64,000 nt of DNA from Croceivirga sp. (GTDB lineage: Bacteria; Bacteroidota; Bacteroidia; Flavobacteriales; Flavobacteriaceae): the NCBI GenBank assembly GCA_028284285.1, contig JANQSA010000051.1:124001-188000 (forward strand), given 5' to 3'. The position numbers were made by a program, and so were the translations under genes. Shown in pieces: positions 1 through 8,077 of this stretch (the stretch's first letter is position 1; each line of letters begins with the position of its first letter). The notes beneath the pieces were generated by a model, which had not been told where the DNA came from, did no database searches, and saw only the letters and a program-made list of their open reading frames with translations.

Positions 1-959
1 CCGCCTTAACGAGTATGCACCCGGGAAAAGTACTCTTTTCCGGTTTGTATCCGAATACCGAAGTAGGGCTGGGGGATACCTTACTGATTTTGCACAGTGC
101 TCAACTGGAAGAACAACTGGCACAACAGCACTACACTTTCACACGGCTGGAGGAACAGCTTTCGGATCTACGGCATTTGGTCCAGGGAAAAGTGCATTTA
201 TTGAAGCATTTGGTGTCTAATCCTTATAAGAAAGCCTATCTGGAGTATCAGGAACAACTTCGGGAGCACTATACCCGTATTAAAAAACTAAAGCGGGATC
301 ATGAGCGTAATCAAAAATTACTGGCAGGTGGTGTTATTGCCCCGGTAGCCTTTGAAGATCAAAAATTGGAATACGATCTTGCCCGAAATGCCCTTCAACA
401 ATACAAAAAAAAACAACTAAGCCACTGGCAGACCACCCTGATTGAACTGGAAGATCAACAGAAAGGGGCGGTACATCAGATCAACGCCCTGCGAGAAACC
501 AAAAAAGAGTATGTGATCACCGCCCCGGTATGCGGGACCCTGCTTAATCTTAGGCAAGGCATAGCAAAGGGCAGTATGATTGCCGCTGGAGCGCTATTGG
601 CTGAGATCTCCCCCGATGCCGAGGTGCTGGCGGAATGCTATATCAGCCCCATGGAGATTGGCCTCATTGATCCTGCAAAGCCTGTTAAATTTCAAATAGA
701 TGCCTACAACTACAACCAGTGGGGCATGGCTACGGGTAACATCCTGGAGATGGGAAAGGATGTTGAATTCATCGATAACACTACGGTCTATAAAGTGCGG
801 TGCGCCATTGATCAGAAGTATCTACAGCTTAACAACGGAGCAAAAGGACAATTAATCAAAGGGATGAGTTTTACCGCCCGATTTGAATTGGCGGAACGCA
901 CACTTTTTCAATTGCTATATGACACCATAGACGATTGGATTCATCCCGGAACACTCTAA
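1..959 (+). CDS. HlyD-family secretion adaptor (5' end outside window)
   Basis: Periplasmic adaptor (membrane fusion protein) that would link an inner-membrane ABC exporter to an outer-membrane channel. The frame is open to the first base (codons from position 3), so the N-terminus and membrane anchor lie upstream; the Met at 15 is probably internal. A long charged helical stretch (about residues 25-150 from that Met, rich in E, Q, K, L) fits the coiled-coil hairpin. The following VITAPVCGTLLNL segment and the AECYIS strand fit the second half of the lipoyl/barrel-sandwich domain. It lies 21 bp before a small HTH gene and just upstream of the peptidase-containing ABC exporter, so it is most likely the adaptor for that exporter. 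The family call is firm; the cargo is inferred from the neighbours. Confidence 0.9.
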   Translation, partial: ALTSMHPGKVLFSGLYPNTEVGLGDTLLILHSAQLEEQLAQQHYTFTRLEEQLSDLRHLVQGKVHLLKHLVSNPYKKAYLEYQEQLREHYTRIKKLKRDHERNQKLLAGGVIAPVAFEDQKLEYDLARNALQQYKKKQLSHWQTTLIELEDQQKGAVHQINALRETKKEYVITAPVCGTLLNLRQGIAKGSMIAAGALLAEISPDAEVLAECYISPMEIGLIDPAKPVKFQIDAYNYNQWGMATGNILEMGKDVEFIDNTTVYKVRCAIDQKYLQLNNGAKGQLIKGMSFTARFELAERTLFQLLYDTIDDWIHPGTL

Positions 960-980
960 TTCGATTAAACCCTCAGTATT

Positions 981-1295
981 ATGAAGATGGTCACAAAAAT
1001 GGAGAACATGCTACAACTGCATGACCGTATTAAAACAAAAAATACAGGTGCTCCGGATGTCATTGCCAAAGCTTTGAATATCAGTGAAACAGAAGTGTAC
1101 TACCTGATTCAACAGCTTTTGGAATTGAATCCTTCGCTGCAGTATCATCATGAAAAATCCACTTACTATTACGCAGACGGTTTTCCCAACCATGTCGCGG
1201 TCTCTGTAGCCATTATTGCGGGTAACAATCCGATCCAGAAACTATTGAACGTCTCTTCGGACGAACCGGTTACGCATAATTTTCTGTTTGCCTAA
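981..1295 (+). CDS. Small HTH-domain protein of the bacteriocin locus (copy 1)
   Basis: 104 residues. Residues about 10-60 read as a DeoR-like helix-turn-helix (IAKALNISETEVYYLIQQLL), followed by a short wing-like segment with aromatic residues. It is clearly related to the protein at 3714-4025: both share the pattern TG-P-x-x-[IL]AK-x-L-x-IS-E, then ELN, then a Tyr-rich strand. It sits between the HlyD adaptor gene and the exporter gene (11 bp gap), in the same operon. A role in regulating the locus is inferred; no target is known. An alternative start is the second or third Met (993 or 1008). Confidence 0.75.
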   Translation: MKMVTKMENMLQLHDRIKTKNTGAPDVIAKALNISETEVYYLIQQLLELNPSLQYHHEKSTYYYADGFPNHVAVSVAIIAGNNPIQKLLNVSSDEPVTHNFLFA

Positions 1296-1306
1296 ATACT
1301 TAAGCC

Positions 1307-3484
1307 ATGGCAAAGATCACCATTAAACAACATGACATCACAGACTGCGGTGCTGCCTGCCTTGCTTCTGTAGCCGCCCACCATGGTTTTCAGTTACCCA
1401 TTTCACGTATACGGCAATATGCCGGCACCGATAAAAAAGGTACCAATGTTTTTGGGCTGATCAAAGCGGCGGAGAAAATGGGGTTTGAGGCCAAAGGAGT
1501 ACGCGGTGATTTTGAAAGCCTTTTTAAAATACCAAAACCTGCCATTGCTCATGTCATCGTTAAAGAGCGGTTGCAGCACTATGTGGTGATTTACCGGATT
1601 ACCAAAAAACATGTGTTCATCATGGACCCCGGTACCGGGAAATTGGAGAAGCGTTCCCCCGAACGTTTCAAAAAGGAATGGACCGGGGTTTTGGTTTTGC
1701 TTTTGCCTAACCAGGATTTTATAAAAGGGAATGCTAAAGTATCGCTGCTCCGAAGGTTTTGGTATTTATTACGACCGCACCGGACTGTACTGCTACAGGC
1801 TTTTGTCGGTGCTTTGGTCTACACATTGCTGGGCTTTTCCATGGCTATTTACCTGCAAAAGATCACCGATCATGTCCTGGTGAATGGTAATATCAAGCTG
1901 TTGAATCTAATGAGTTTGGTAATGCTATTGTTGTTGTTGACCCAGTTGGTCATTGGAGCATTAAAGGATATCTTTTTGATCAAAACCGGCCAACAAATTG
2001 ATGCCCGGCTGATACTGGGGTACTACAAACACTTACTCAAGTTACCACAGCATTTCTTTGATACCATGCGGGTAGGGGAGATCATTTCCCGGATTGGCGA
2101 TGCGGTTAAGATCCGGAATTTCATAAATGGGGTGGCCCTAACCCTTACCGTAAATGTGCTGATCGTCTTCTTTTCTTTTGTACTGATGTTCACCTATTAT
2201 TGGAAGCTGGCCCTGATTATGGCCCTGATCATCCCCATCTATCTTTTGCTATATGCCATAGTAAACCGACTAAATAAACGGGTGGAGCGGAAGGTGATGG
2301 AGGATGCTGCAGATCTGGAAAGTCAGTTGGTAGAATCCTTAACTGCCGTGGGCACTTTAAAGCGCTTTGGCCTGGAGGAGTTTGCCAATGTAAAGACCGA
2401 GACAAAATTCATAAAACTCCTAAAAACAGGGTATACCTCTGCCTTAAATACCGTATTTTCCAAGATCAGTGCTCAAAATATTACACAACTCTTTACGGTG
2501 GTGCTGCTTTGGTTGGGCTCCGGTTTTGTCATTGCCCAGGAGATCACTCCCGGGGAGCTGCTATCGTTTTATGCCATAATCGGGTACTTCACCAGTCCGT
2601 TAACCGGGTTAATAGGGGCCAACAAGGAAATTCAGAATGCACTGATAGCCGCGGACCGACTGTTTGAGATCTTTGATCTGCAACGCGAGGAGTCAGCACA
2701 AAAAGTTCCCCTGAGTCCGGATAAAATAGGGGATATCCGATTTGAAAAAGTGGGTTTTAGTTATGGTACACGGGTGGAAGTGTTTAAAGAATTCAGTTTA
2801 ACACTGAAAAAAGGGGAGATCACTGCATTTGTCGGGGAAAGTGGTTCCGGCAAATCTACCCTGGTGTCTTTATTACAAAATATTTACCCGATACATAGCG
2901 GCAATATCTTTATCGGAGGGATCAATCTGAAGTATATTGAAAATGAGAGTCTTCGGCAGCTGGTGGCGGTGGTGCCCCAACAAATTGACCTCTTTTCAGG
3001 AAATGTGGCAGAAAATATAGCTGTTGGGGAACTGGAACCCGATGTAGAACGCATCTTACAGATTTGCAGGGATATCGGCATCCTGAAGTTTATAGAGGGT
3101 CTACCCAACGGTTTTAATACCTACCTGGGGGAAAATGGAGCTACCCTTTCAGGAGGACAAAAGCAACGGATTGCCATTGCCAGGGCGTTGTATAAACAAC
3201 CGGAAATCCTGGTGCTGGACGAAGCCACCTCTTCTTTAGACAGCAGCTCTGAGAATTATGTACAACGGGCGATAGATAACCTCCGGGTTCAGCATAAAAC
3301 CATTGTGATCATCGCGCACCGACTGAGCACTGTAGTCCATGCTGATACCATTGTGGTCCTGGATCAGGGCAAGGTACTGGAGCAAGGTTCCCACGAAGTC
3401 CTATATGCACAAAAAGGAAGGTATTACCAACTTTGGCGACAGCAGTTGCCAAGGTTTACGGTAAAATTAAAATCTGCCAGTTAA
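1307..3484 (+). CDS. Peptidase-containing ABC exporter (C39 peptidase, PCAT type)
   Basis: 725-residue exporter that cuts double-glycine leaders and exports the mature peptide. The N-terminal C39 peptidase has Gln8, catalytic Cys14 (TDCGAAC), His91 (QHYVVIY) and Asp107 (MDPGTG), all in the expected order. The membrane domain covers about residues 150-440. The ABC domain has Walker A GESGSGKST, the LSGGQKQR signature, Walker B ILVLDEATSSLD and the switch His in IIAHRLS. All catalytic residues are present, so it should be active. Two double-glycine precursor peptides follow at 4153 and 4354, and an HlyD adaptor precedes it, giving a complete type I bacteriocin secretion set apart from a TolC-like channel, which is not in the window. 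Confidence 0.95.
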   Translation: MAKITIKQHDITDCGAACLASVAAHHGFQLPISRIRQYAGTDKKGTNVFGLIKAAEKMGFEAKGVRGDFESLFKIPKPAIAHVIVKERLQHYVVIYRITKKHVFIMDPGTGKLEKRSPERFKKEWTGVLVLLLPNQDFIKGNAKVSLLRRFWYLLRPHRTVLLQAFVGALVYTLLGFSMAIYLQKITDHVLVNGNIKLLNLMSLVMLLLLLTQLVIGALKDIFLIKTGQQIDARLILGYYKHLLKLPQHFFDTMRVGEIISRIGDAVKIRNFINGVALTLTVNVLIVFFSFVLMFTYYWKLALIMALIIPIYLLLYAIVNRLNKRVERKVMEDAADLESQLVESLTAVGTLKRFGLEEFANVKTETKFIKLLKTGYTSALNTVFSKISAQNITQLFTVVLLWLGSGFVIAQEITPGELLSFYAIIGYFTSPLTGLIGANKEIQNALIAADRLFEIFDLQREESAQKVPLSPDKIGDIRFEKVGFSYGTRVEVFKEFSLTLKKGEITAFVGESGSGKSTLVSLLQNIYPIHSGNIFIGGINLKYIENESLRQLVAVVPQQIDLFSGNVAENIAVGELEPDVERILQICRDIGILKFIEGLPNGFNTYLGENGATLSGGQKQRIAIARALYKQPEILVLDEATSSLDSSSENYVQRAIDNLRVQHKTIVIIAHRLSTVVHADTIVVLDQGKVLEQGSHEVLYAQKGRYYQLWRQQLPRFTVKLKSAS

Positions 3485-3575
3485 AGCATAATAAATTCCC
3501 AAAAACAAAAACTATGAAACAAACATTAATAAATTTTAGGCATTTTTTCACAAAAGGGGATGTTTAAAATTCCTC

Positions 3576-3670
3576 CCTGCCGGTTTACATGCCTTTGGCA
3601 TGCAGGCAGGTTTAATGTGAGAACGTAGTGGTTGCGCAGGTTCTCAACCTGCCCGTCCGGCAGGCAGGTT
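3576..3670. repeat. Cluster of nested palindromes with CCTGCC/GGCAGG arms
   Basis: Between the exporter and the second HTH gene. Three hairpins follow each other: CCTGCC(3576)...GGCAGG(3610) enclosing the perfect CATGCC-TTT-GGCATG (3588-3602); GAGAAC(3619)...GTTCTC(3645); and AACCTGCC(3646)...GGCAGGTT(3670). Related CCTGCCTG-type motifs occur near 27919 and 49262. They look like dispersed intergenic palindromes rather than a terminator, as no T run follows. A 17-codon frame at 3514-3567 upstream of them shows no supporting feature. Confidence 0.6.
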
Positions 3671-3713
3671 TTATAATTAACATATTTTCAAGTAATTGCT
3701 AAAATTTAAACGT

Positions 3714-4025
3714 GTGAAACAGTTGACCAAACAAATCGCCCTTTTAGAACGCGTAGACCGATTGATCCGATTAAAAGCTACCGGTCGCCCCAAACAGTTA
3801 GCCAAACGGCTCGACATCTCCGAGGCAACGGTCTTTAGAATGATAGAGACCATGAAGGAATTGAATGCCCCTGTGTATTACGATCTCGCCCGGCAAAGCT
3901 ATGCCTACGCTGAACCTACCAAATTCAAATGTGGGTTTTATCTGGAAGAATTGGATCGTAACACAGAAAAAGACCTTTCCGGAGGTTTTGCCTTTAACAA
4001 TTTAAAGTATCTGACCAGATTTTAA
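3714..4025 (+). CDS. Small HTH-domain protein of the bacteriocin locus (copy 2)
   Basis: About 103 residues. The HTH segment (QLAKRLDISEATVFRMIETM) matches the helix-turn-helix of the protein at 981-1295, and both continue into ELN plus a Tyr-rich segment, so they are paralogues. The start is uncertain: TTG at 3696 adds six residues, and GTG at 3714 gives a conventional MKQLTKQ start; there is no ATG. It lies directly upstream of the two precursor peptides (127 bp gap), so it may control their transcription; that role is inferred from position only. Confidence 0.7.
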   Translation: MKQLTKQIALLERVDRLIRLKATGRPKQLAKRLDISEATVFRMIETMKELNAPVYYDLARQSYAYAEPTKFKCGFYLEELDRNTEKDLSGGFAFNNLKYLTRF

Positions 4026-4152
4026 CAGAATTCGCTTTTAACTCGCACAATTTGAGAGTGGTACGAAGGATATTTGAGGAGTAATCAAAACAGCGCGCAA
4101 CAGAAATTTCTGGTTTTGGTTTAAAAATCAATGTTTAATCTAAAATTTAAAA

Positions 4153-4335
4153 ATGGAAAATTTACGTTTAATTGGAATTAAAGAACTCGACCATTCAGAA
4201 GTTGTTGATGTAAACGGTGGATTCATTCACTGGGGCGCATATCAAGGGGATATTGTTCAGTTTGGGATAGGTTTTTTTAGTGCTGTCGGTGCGGCATTTA
4301 ACGAAGGATATAATGATGTAAGTAACCCTAGATAA
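4153..4335 (+). CDS. Double-glycine bacteriocin precursor, peptide 1
   Basis: 60 residues. The 23-residue leader ends in NGG, with the hydrophobic positions expected for C39 processing: Leu at -12, Val at -7, Val at -4, and Glu at -8. The predicted 37-residue mature part starts FIHWGAYQGD. It holds a GxxxG motif (G28-G32) and a hydrophobic, Gly/Ala-rich middle, as in pore-forming class II bacteriocins. The gene starts after an A-rich stretch typical of Bacteroidota translation starts. A second GG peptide follows 18 bp later, then a CPBP membrane protein, all downstream of a C39 exporter. Function as a bacteriocin is inferred; the leader and exporter match is visible in the sequence. Confidence 0.8.
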   Translation: MENLRLIGIKELDHSEVVDVNGGFIHWGAYQGDIVQFGIGFFSAVGAAFNEGYNDVSNPR

Positions 4336-4353
4336 CAAATAAAATTAGAAGTT

Positions 4354-4515
4354 ATGAAACTAACAGAATTGAGCATAGAAGAATCTAAGTATATTGAAGG
4401 TGGAGGTCCAAGAGACTGGGGTGAAGATGTAGGACACGCTGTGGGCTATGGAGCAGGTGCAGTTTTTGGATTGTTCATGAACACAGTAAAGCTGGCAACT
4501 AAATTATTAGCATAG
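4354..4515 (+). CDS. Double-glycine bacteriocin precursor, peptide 2 (glycine zipper)
   Basis: 53 residues, ATG at 4354, TAG at 4513. The leader MKLTELSIEESKYIEGG (17 residues) has Leu at -12, Glu at -8, Ile at -4 and GG at -2/-1; a third Gly follows. The 36-residue core has glycines exactly every fourth residue at 23, 27, 31, 35 and 39, an uninterrupted GxxxG ladder that would form one glycine face of a membrane helix. Two adjacent GG peptides, each with GxxxG, followed by one membrane protein, is the arrangement of class IIb two-peptide bacteriocins. The CPBP gene starts three bases after the stop, so the two are probably translationally coupled. Confidence 0.8.
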   Translation: MKLTELSIEESKYIEGGGPRDWGEDVGHAVGYGAGAVFGLFMNTVKLATKLLA

Positions 4516-4517
4516 CA

Positions 4518-5204
4518 ATGTTGAAAAACATTTTCGACTTTTTAAGAGATCCAAAAGAGATGTTACCCGTTAAAAAGGAACTAACCTTTTATTCATCTTT
4601 CTGGAAGCATTTGAAATTTATTCTTTTGATTACATTCTCTTTTGGATCTCTGATATTTCTAATTAGCCTTTTTGATCCCTCGATATACACCGTGATAGCA
4701 AAAAGAGATGAAAAGACACGTATATTAATTCTTTTGAGCACCTTATTCTATCCGTTTTTTGAGGAGGTTGGTTTCAGGTTACATTTAAAAGTCACTCGTT
4801 TGAACCTGGCAATTTCATTTTCTATTCAAACTATTTATTTGTTTTTTTTGTTTGACTTTTTTGACATGACTAACTTGATTATAGCCCTGCTATCGATTTT
4901 TCCATTTGCTTTACTATTTTACTTTGTAATAAACCCAAGAATAATTACTTACCTAAAAAAAGAATTTCGATTCTTCTTTTATTACAATCTGCTTTTCTTC
5001 ACTCTTTTGCACTTGGTAAATTATCGTTTAATCGAGCCCATTCACTATTTATATGTTCTTATCGTTTTGTCATTACCCTTTCTCATGGGAACATATCTCA
5101 GTTATATCAGATTAAAAATTGGATTTCTATTTTGCGTACTGATTCATATTTGCTTTAACCTGTTTCTCAATATCCCCTATATCATAGAATATTATCCAAA
5201 TTAG
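4518..5204 (+). CDS. CPBP-family membrane protein, likely bacteriocin immunity
   Basis: 228 residues, strongly hydrophobic with about six to seven membrane segments. The three CPBP (Abi) motifs are intact: EExxxR at Glu82-Glu83-Arg87, FxxxH at Phe161-His165, and HxxxN at His210-Asn214. The family contains intramembrane proteases, including Rce1-like enzymes, and proteins giving self-immunity to bacteriocins. Its start is three bases after the stop of precursor peptide 2, which supports an immunity role; a modifying-protease role is the alternative. The stretch 4140-5204 is visibly richer in A+T than the flanking genes, a hint of horizontal transfer. Confidence 0.85.
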   Translation: MLKNIFDFLRDPKEMLPVKKELTFYSSFWKHLKFILLITFSFGSLIFLISLFDPSIYTVIAKRDEKTRILILLSTLFYPFFEEVGFRLHLKVTRLNLAISFSIQTIYLFFLFDFFDMTNLIIALLSIFPFALLFYFVINPRIITYLKKEFRFFFYYNLLFFTLLHLVNYRLIEPIHYLYVLIVLSLPFLMGTYLSYIRLKIGFLFCVLIHICFNLFLNIPYIIEYYPN

Positions 5205-5247
5205 GGGTGAGTAATATTTTCGCAAACGACTAATGAAGGAATACCTA

Positions 5248-6792
5248 TCACTTCCCCTCCAGCACTATAAAAGGCACAATCATTTCTTCCAAAGAGATCC
5301 CGCCATGCTGGTAGGTATTCCGATAATAGCTTACATAATGATTGTAGTTATTGGGGTAGGCAAAAAAGAGGTCGTTTTTCGCAAAAATATAGGAACTGCT
5401 TACGTTAATGCGGGGTAGTCGGATGTTTTCGGGTTCCTTCGCCGACAATACTTCTTTTTCACTATAGGTCAAACTTCTTCCGGTCTTATAGCGCAAATTA
5501 AGGCTGGTCTCCCGGTCACCAATTACCTTGGACGGCTGTTTTACATTAATAGTGCCGTGGTCGGTGGTGATCAGCAATTTCATTCCCAGGCCCTGGGCCT
5601 GTTGGATGATTTGCAGCAAAGGGGAGTTTTTAAACCAGCTTAAGGTCAAAGAGCGATAGGCCTTATCGTTCCCCGCCAGTTCCTTGATCACTTCCATTTC
5701 GGTTTTGGCGTGGGAAAGCATGTCCACAAAATTGTAGACCACTACCGTGAGATCGTTGTCCTTTTGCGTCTTAAAGTTTTGGGCCAATTGTTTCCCCTGC
5801 TTTAAGCTACTGATCTTATGGTATTCCCATTTGAGGTCGGCCCTTAAGCGCTGCAACTGTGCGCCCAAAAACTCAGCTTCATAGAGGTTTTTACCGCCTT
5901 CATCCGTATCGTTTTTCCACCATTCCGGATGCCGTTTTTCCATATCCAGCGGCGTGAGGCCGGAAAACAAGGCATTTCTTGCATATTGGGTGGCGGTGGG
6001 TAAAATACTGTAATACGGGATCTCTTTTTGTTTTCTGTAAAAGTTTGTTACCACGTCCTCAATGGCTAACCACTGGTCATACCGGAGGTTGTCTATCACT
6101 ACCAAAAGGGTAGGGGTAGTTCCCAATTCCGGAAGCACGGCTTTTTTGAACAGGGTATGAGAAAGCACGGGCGCTTCCTCATCCGTAAACCAATCCCGGT
6201 AATTCTTTTCAATAAACTTGCTAAACTGGGTATTGGCCTCTAATTTTTGGGACTCCAGGATCTCAAACATGCTATTGTCTTCAATAGCCTCCAGTTGCAG
6301 CTCCCAGTAGATCAGCCTTTTGTACAATTCAGCCCAGGCCTCATGAGTGTTGACCATGGAGAGGTCCATAGCGATCTTTCGAAATTCCTGCTGGTAATTC
6401 GCTGTAGTACGTTCGGATACCAGGCGGGAGTTCTCCAGGTTCTTTTTTAGGGAAAGGAGGATTTGATTAGGATTTACCGGTTTTATCAGGTAGTCTGCGA
6501 TCTTACTCCCGATAGCTTCATCCATGAGATACTCTTCCTCACTTTTGGTGATCATCACAACAGGAAGAAGGGGGGCTTTTTGTTTGAGTTCCCCCAAGGT
6601 ATCCAAACCCGACAGGCCGGGCATGTTCTCATCTAAAAAAACAACATCAAAGCTTTGCTGTTCTACTTCCTCCAGGGCTTCCTGCCCGCTTTGTGCGGTA
6701 GTCAATTGATATCCTTTACCCTCCAGGAACAGAATGTGGGGCTTAAGCAGTTCTATTTCATCATCCACCCATAGAATGGAAATCTTTTTCAT
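5248..6792 (-). CDS. porX: PorX-type response regulator with PglZ domain
   Basis: 514 residues. Residues 1-120 are a receiver domain with the acidic pair Asp10-Asp11, phospho-acceptor Asp54 (FLDENMPG) and Lys in LIKP. A helical linker leads to a PglZ (alkaline-phosphatase-fold) domain from about residue 200, with metal-site motifs VVIDNLRYDQW and ITTDHGTI. This architecture matches PorX, the regulator acting with the histidine kinase PorY in control of the type IX secretion system and gliding/secretion genes in Bacteroidota. It is a single-gene unit convergent with the bacteriocin operon (43 bp between stops) and divergent from the HD-hydrolase gene. The identification is strong from the domain pairing. 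Confidence 0.92.
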   Translation of the reverse strand: MKKISILWVDDEIELLKPHILFLEGKGYQLTTAQSGQEALEEVEQQSFDVVFLDENMPGLSGLDTLGELKQKAPLLPVVMITKSEEEYLMDEAIGSKIADYLIKPVNPNQILLSLKKNLENSRLVSERTTANYQQEFRKIAMDLSMVNTHEAWAELYKRLIYWELQLEAIEDNSMFEILESQKLEANTQFSKFIEKNYRDWFTDEEAPVLSHTLFKKAVLPELGTTPTLLVVIDNLRYDQWLAIEDVVTNFYRKQKEIPYYSILPTATQYARNALFSGLTPLDMEKRHPEWWKNDTDEGGKNLYEAEFLGAQLQRLRADLKWEYHKISSLKQGKQLAQNFKTQKDNDLTVVVYNFVDMLSHAKTEMEVIKELAGNDKAYRSLTLSWFKNSPLLQIIQQAQGLGMKLLITTDHGTINVKQPSKVIGDRETSLNLRYKTGRSLTYSEKEVLSAKEPENIRLPRINVSSSYIFAKNDLFFAYPNNYNHYVSYYRNTYQHGGISLEEMIVPFIVLEGK

Positions 6793-6827
6793 ACAGTGTT
6801 TATATTTACAGCTTTAAAAATAAGGTA

Positions 6828-8054
6828 TTGGCGAAGACCAACAAGCTTAAAATATTTAACGATCCGATTTATGGTTTTATTGGCACCCCCAATGAATTCA
6901 TTTTTAATTTAATCGCCCATCCCTATTTCCAGAGGCTTCGTCGCATATCGCAAATGGGGCTCTCATATCTTGTCTATCCCGGGGCGCATCACACTCGATT
7001 TCACCACGCCCTGGGGTGTATGCACCTGATGCAGAAAGCAATTGATATCTTACGGTACAAAGGGGTTGCTATCACTTCCGATGAAGCGAACGGCCTGTTG
7101 TGCGCTATTTTGCTTCATGATATAGGGCATGGCCCTTTCTCTCATGCCCTTGAGCATACACTGGTACCCCACTATGATCATGAACAACTTTCCCTGCTTT
7201 TTATGGAACATCTGGATCAGGAGTTCGGTGGAAAACTGGATCTGGCCTTGGCCATATTTAAAAAACAACATCCCAAACCCTTTTTAAATCAACTGGTTTC
7301 CGGACAGTTGGATATGGATAGAATGGATTATTTAAAACGGGATAGTTTTTACACGGGGGTTACGGAGGGAAATATCAGTTCCGATCGATTGATCACCATG
7401 TTGAATGTCCATAACGGTGAACTGGTAGTAGAGGAAAAGGGCTTGTATTCGGTAGAAAAGTTTTTGATGGCGCGTCGTTTTATGTACTGGCAGGTCTATT
7501 TACATAAGACCAGCCTGGTAGCGGAGCAGCTATTGATAAAACTGGTGAAGCGCGCCAGGGATTTGATGAAGCAGGGAAAAGAAGTACAGGCTTCGCCTAC
7601 CTTTTTATACTTTTTAAATGAAGATCACGGGGCGCCCTTTGATAAAGAACGATTAGAGCGGTTTTCCCTTTTGGACGATGTGGATGTACTGGCTGCGATA
7701 AAACTATGGCAAAACCATCCGGATTTCATCCTGTCTACCCTGTCCAAAATGCTGTTGAACCGAAACCTTTTAAAAATCAAGATCAAAAACAAGCCTTTTG
7801 ATCCTGTAAAGCTAGCGTCCAAAAAAGAATGGACGAAGAAGAAGTATAATGTTGCCGATGACGATTTGGATTATTTTGTCTTTACGGGTCAAATTAGCAA
7901 CCAGGCCTATAATGCCGAACAGCAAAATATCAACATCCTGAGTAAAACGAAGGAAGTGGCGGATGTTGCGGAAGCATCGGACCATTTAAATCTGATGGCG
8001 CTTTCCCATGCAGTGATCAAATATTATGCGTGCTATCCTAAGAAAAGCGTTTGA
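6828..8054 (+). CDS. HD-domain phosphohydrolase
   Basis: 408 residues; only a TTG start (6828) is available, 35 bp from the divergent porX start. It has the HD-superfamily metal-site signatures: RFHHALGCMHL (first His), LLHDIGHGPFSHALEH (His-Asp), and a later Asp within SGQLDMDRMDYLKRD. This layout is that of dNTPase-like/SAMHD1-like HD proteins. The exact substrate cannot be read from the sequence. It precedes lpxD, and its stop is 24 bp before the lpxD ATG, so it probably belongs to the same transcription unit. Confidence 0.88.
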   Translation: MAKTNKLKIFNDPIYGFIGTPNEFIFNLIAHPYFQRLRRISQMGLSYLVYPGAHHTRFHHALGCMHLMQKAIDILRYKGVAITSDEANGLLCAILLHDIGHGPFSHALEHTLVPHYDHEQLSLLFMEHLDQEFGGKLDLALAIFKKQHPKPFLNQLVSGQLDMDRMDYLKRDSFYTGVTEGNISSDRLITMLNVHNGELVVEEKGLYSVEKFLMARRFMYWQVYLHKTSLVAEQLLIKLVKRARDLMKQGKEVQASPTFLYFLNEDHGAPFDKERLERFSLLDDVDVLAAIKLWQNHPDFILSTLSKMLLNRNLLKIKIKNKPFDPVKLASKKEWTKKKYNVADDDLDYFVFTGQISNQAYNAEQQNINILSKTKEVADVAEASDHLNLMALSHAVIKYYACYPKKSV

Positions 8055-8077
8055 CAAATTTTCTTACTTTTGCCGAA

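Noticed and set aside
3514-3567. 17-codon frame beginning MKQTLINFRHFF after the exporter
   Set aside because: Too short, no GG leader, no conserved motif; position alone is weak evidence.
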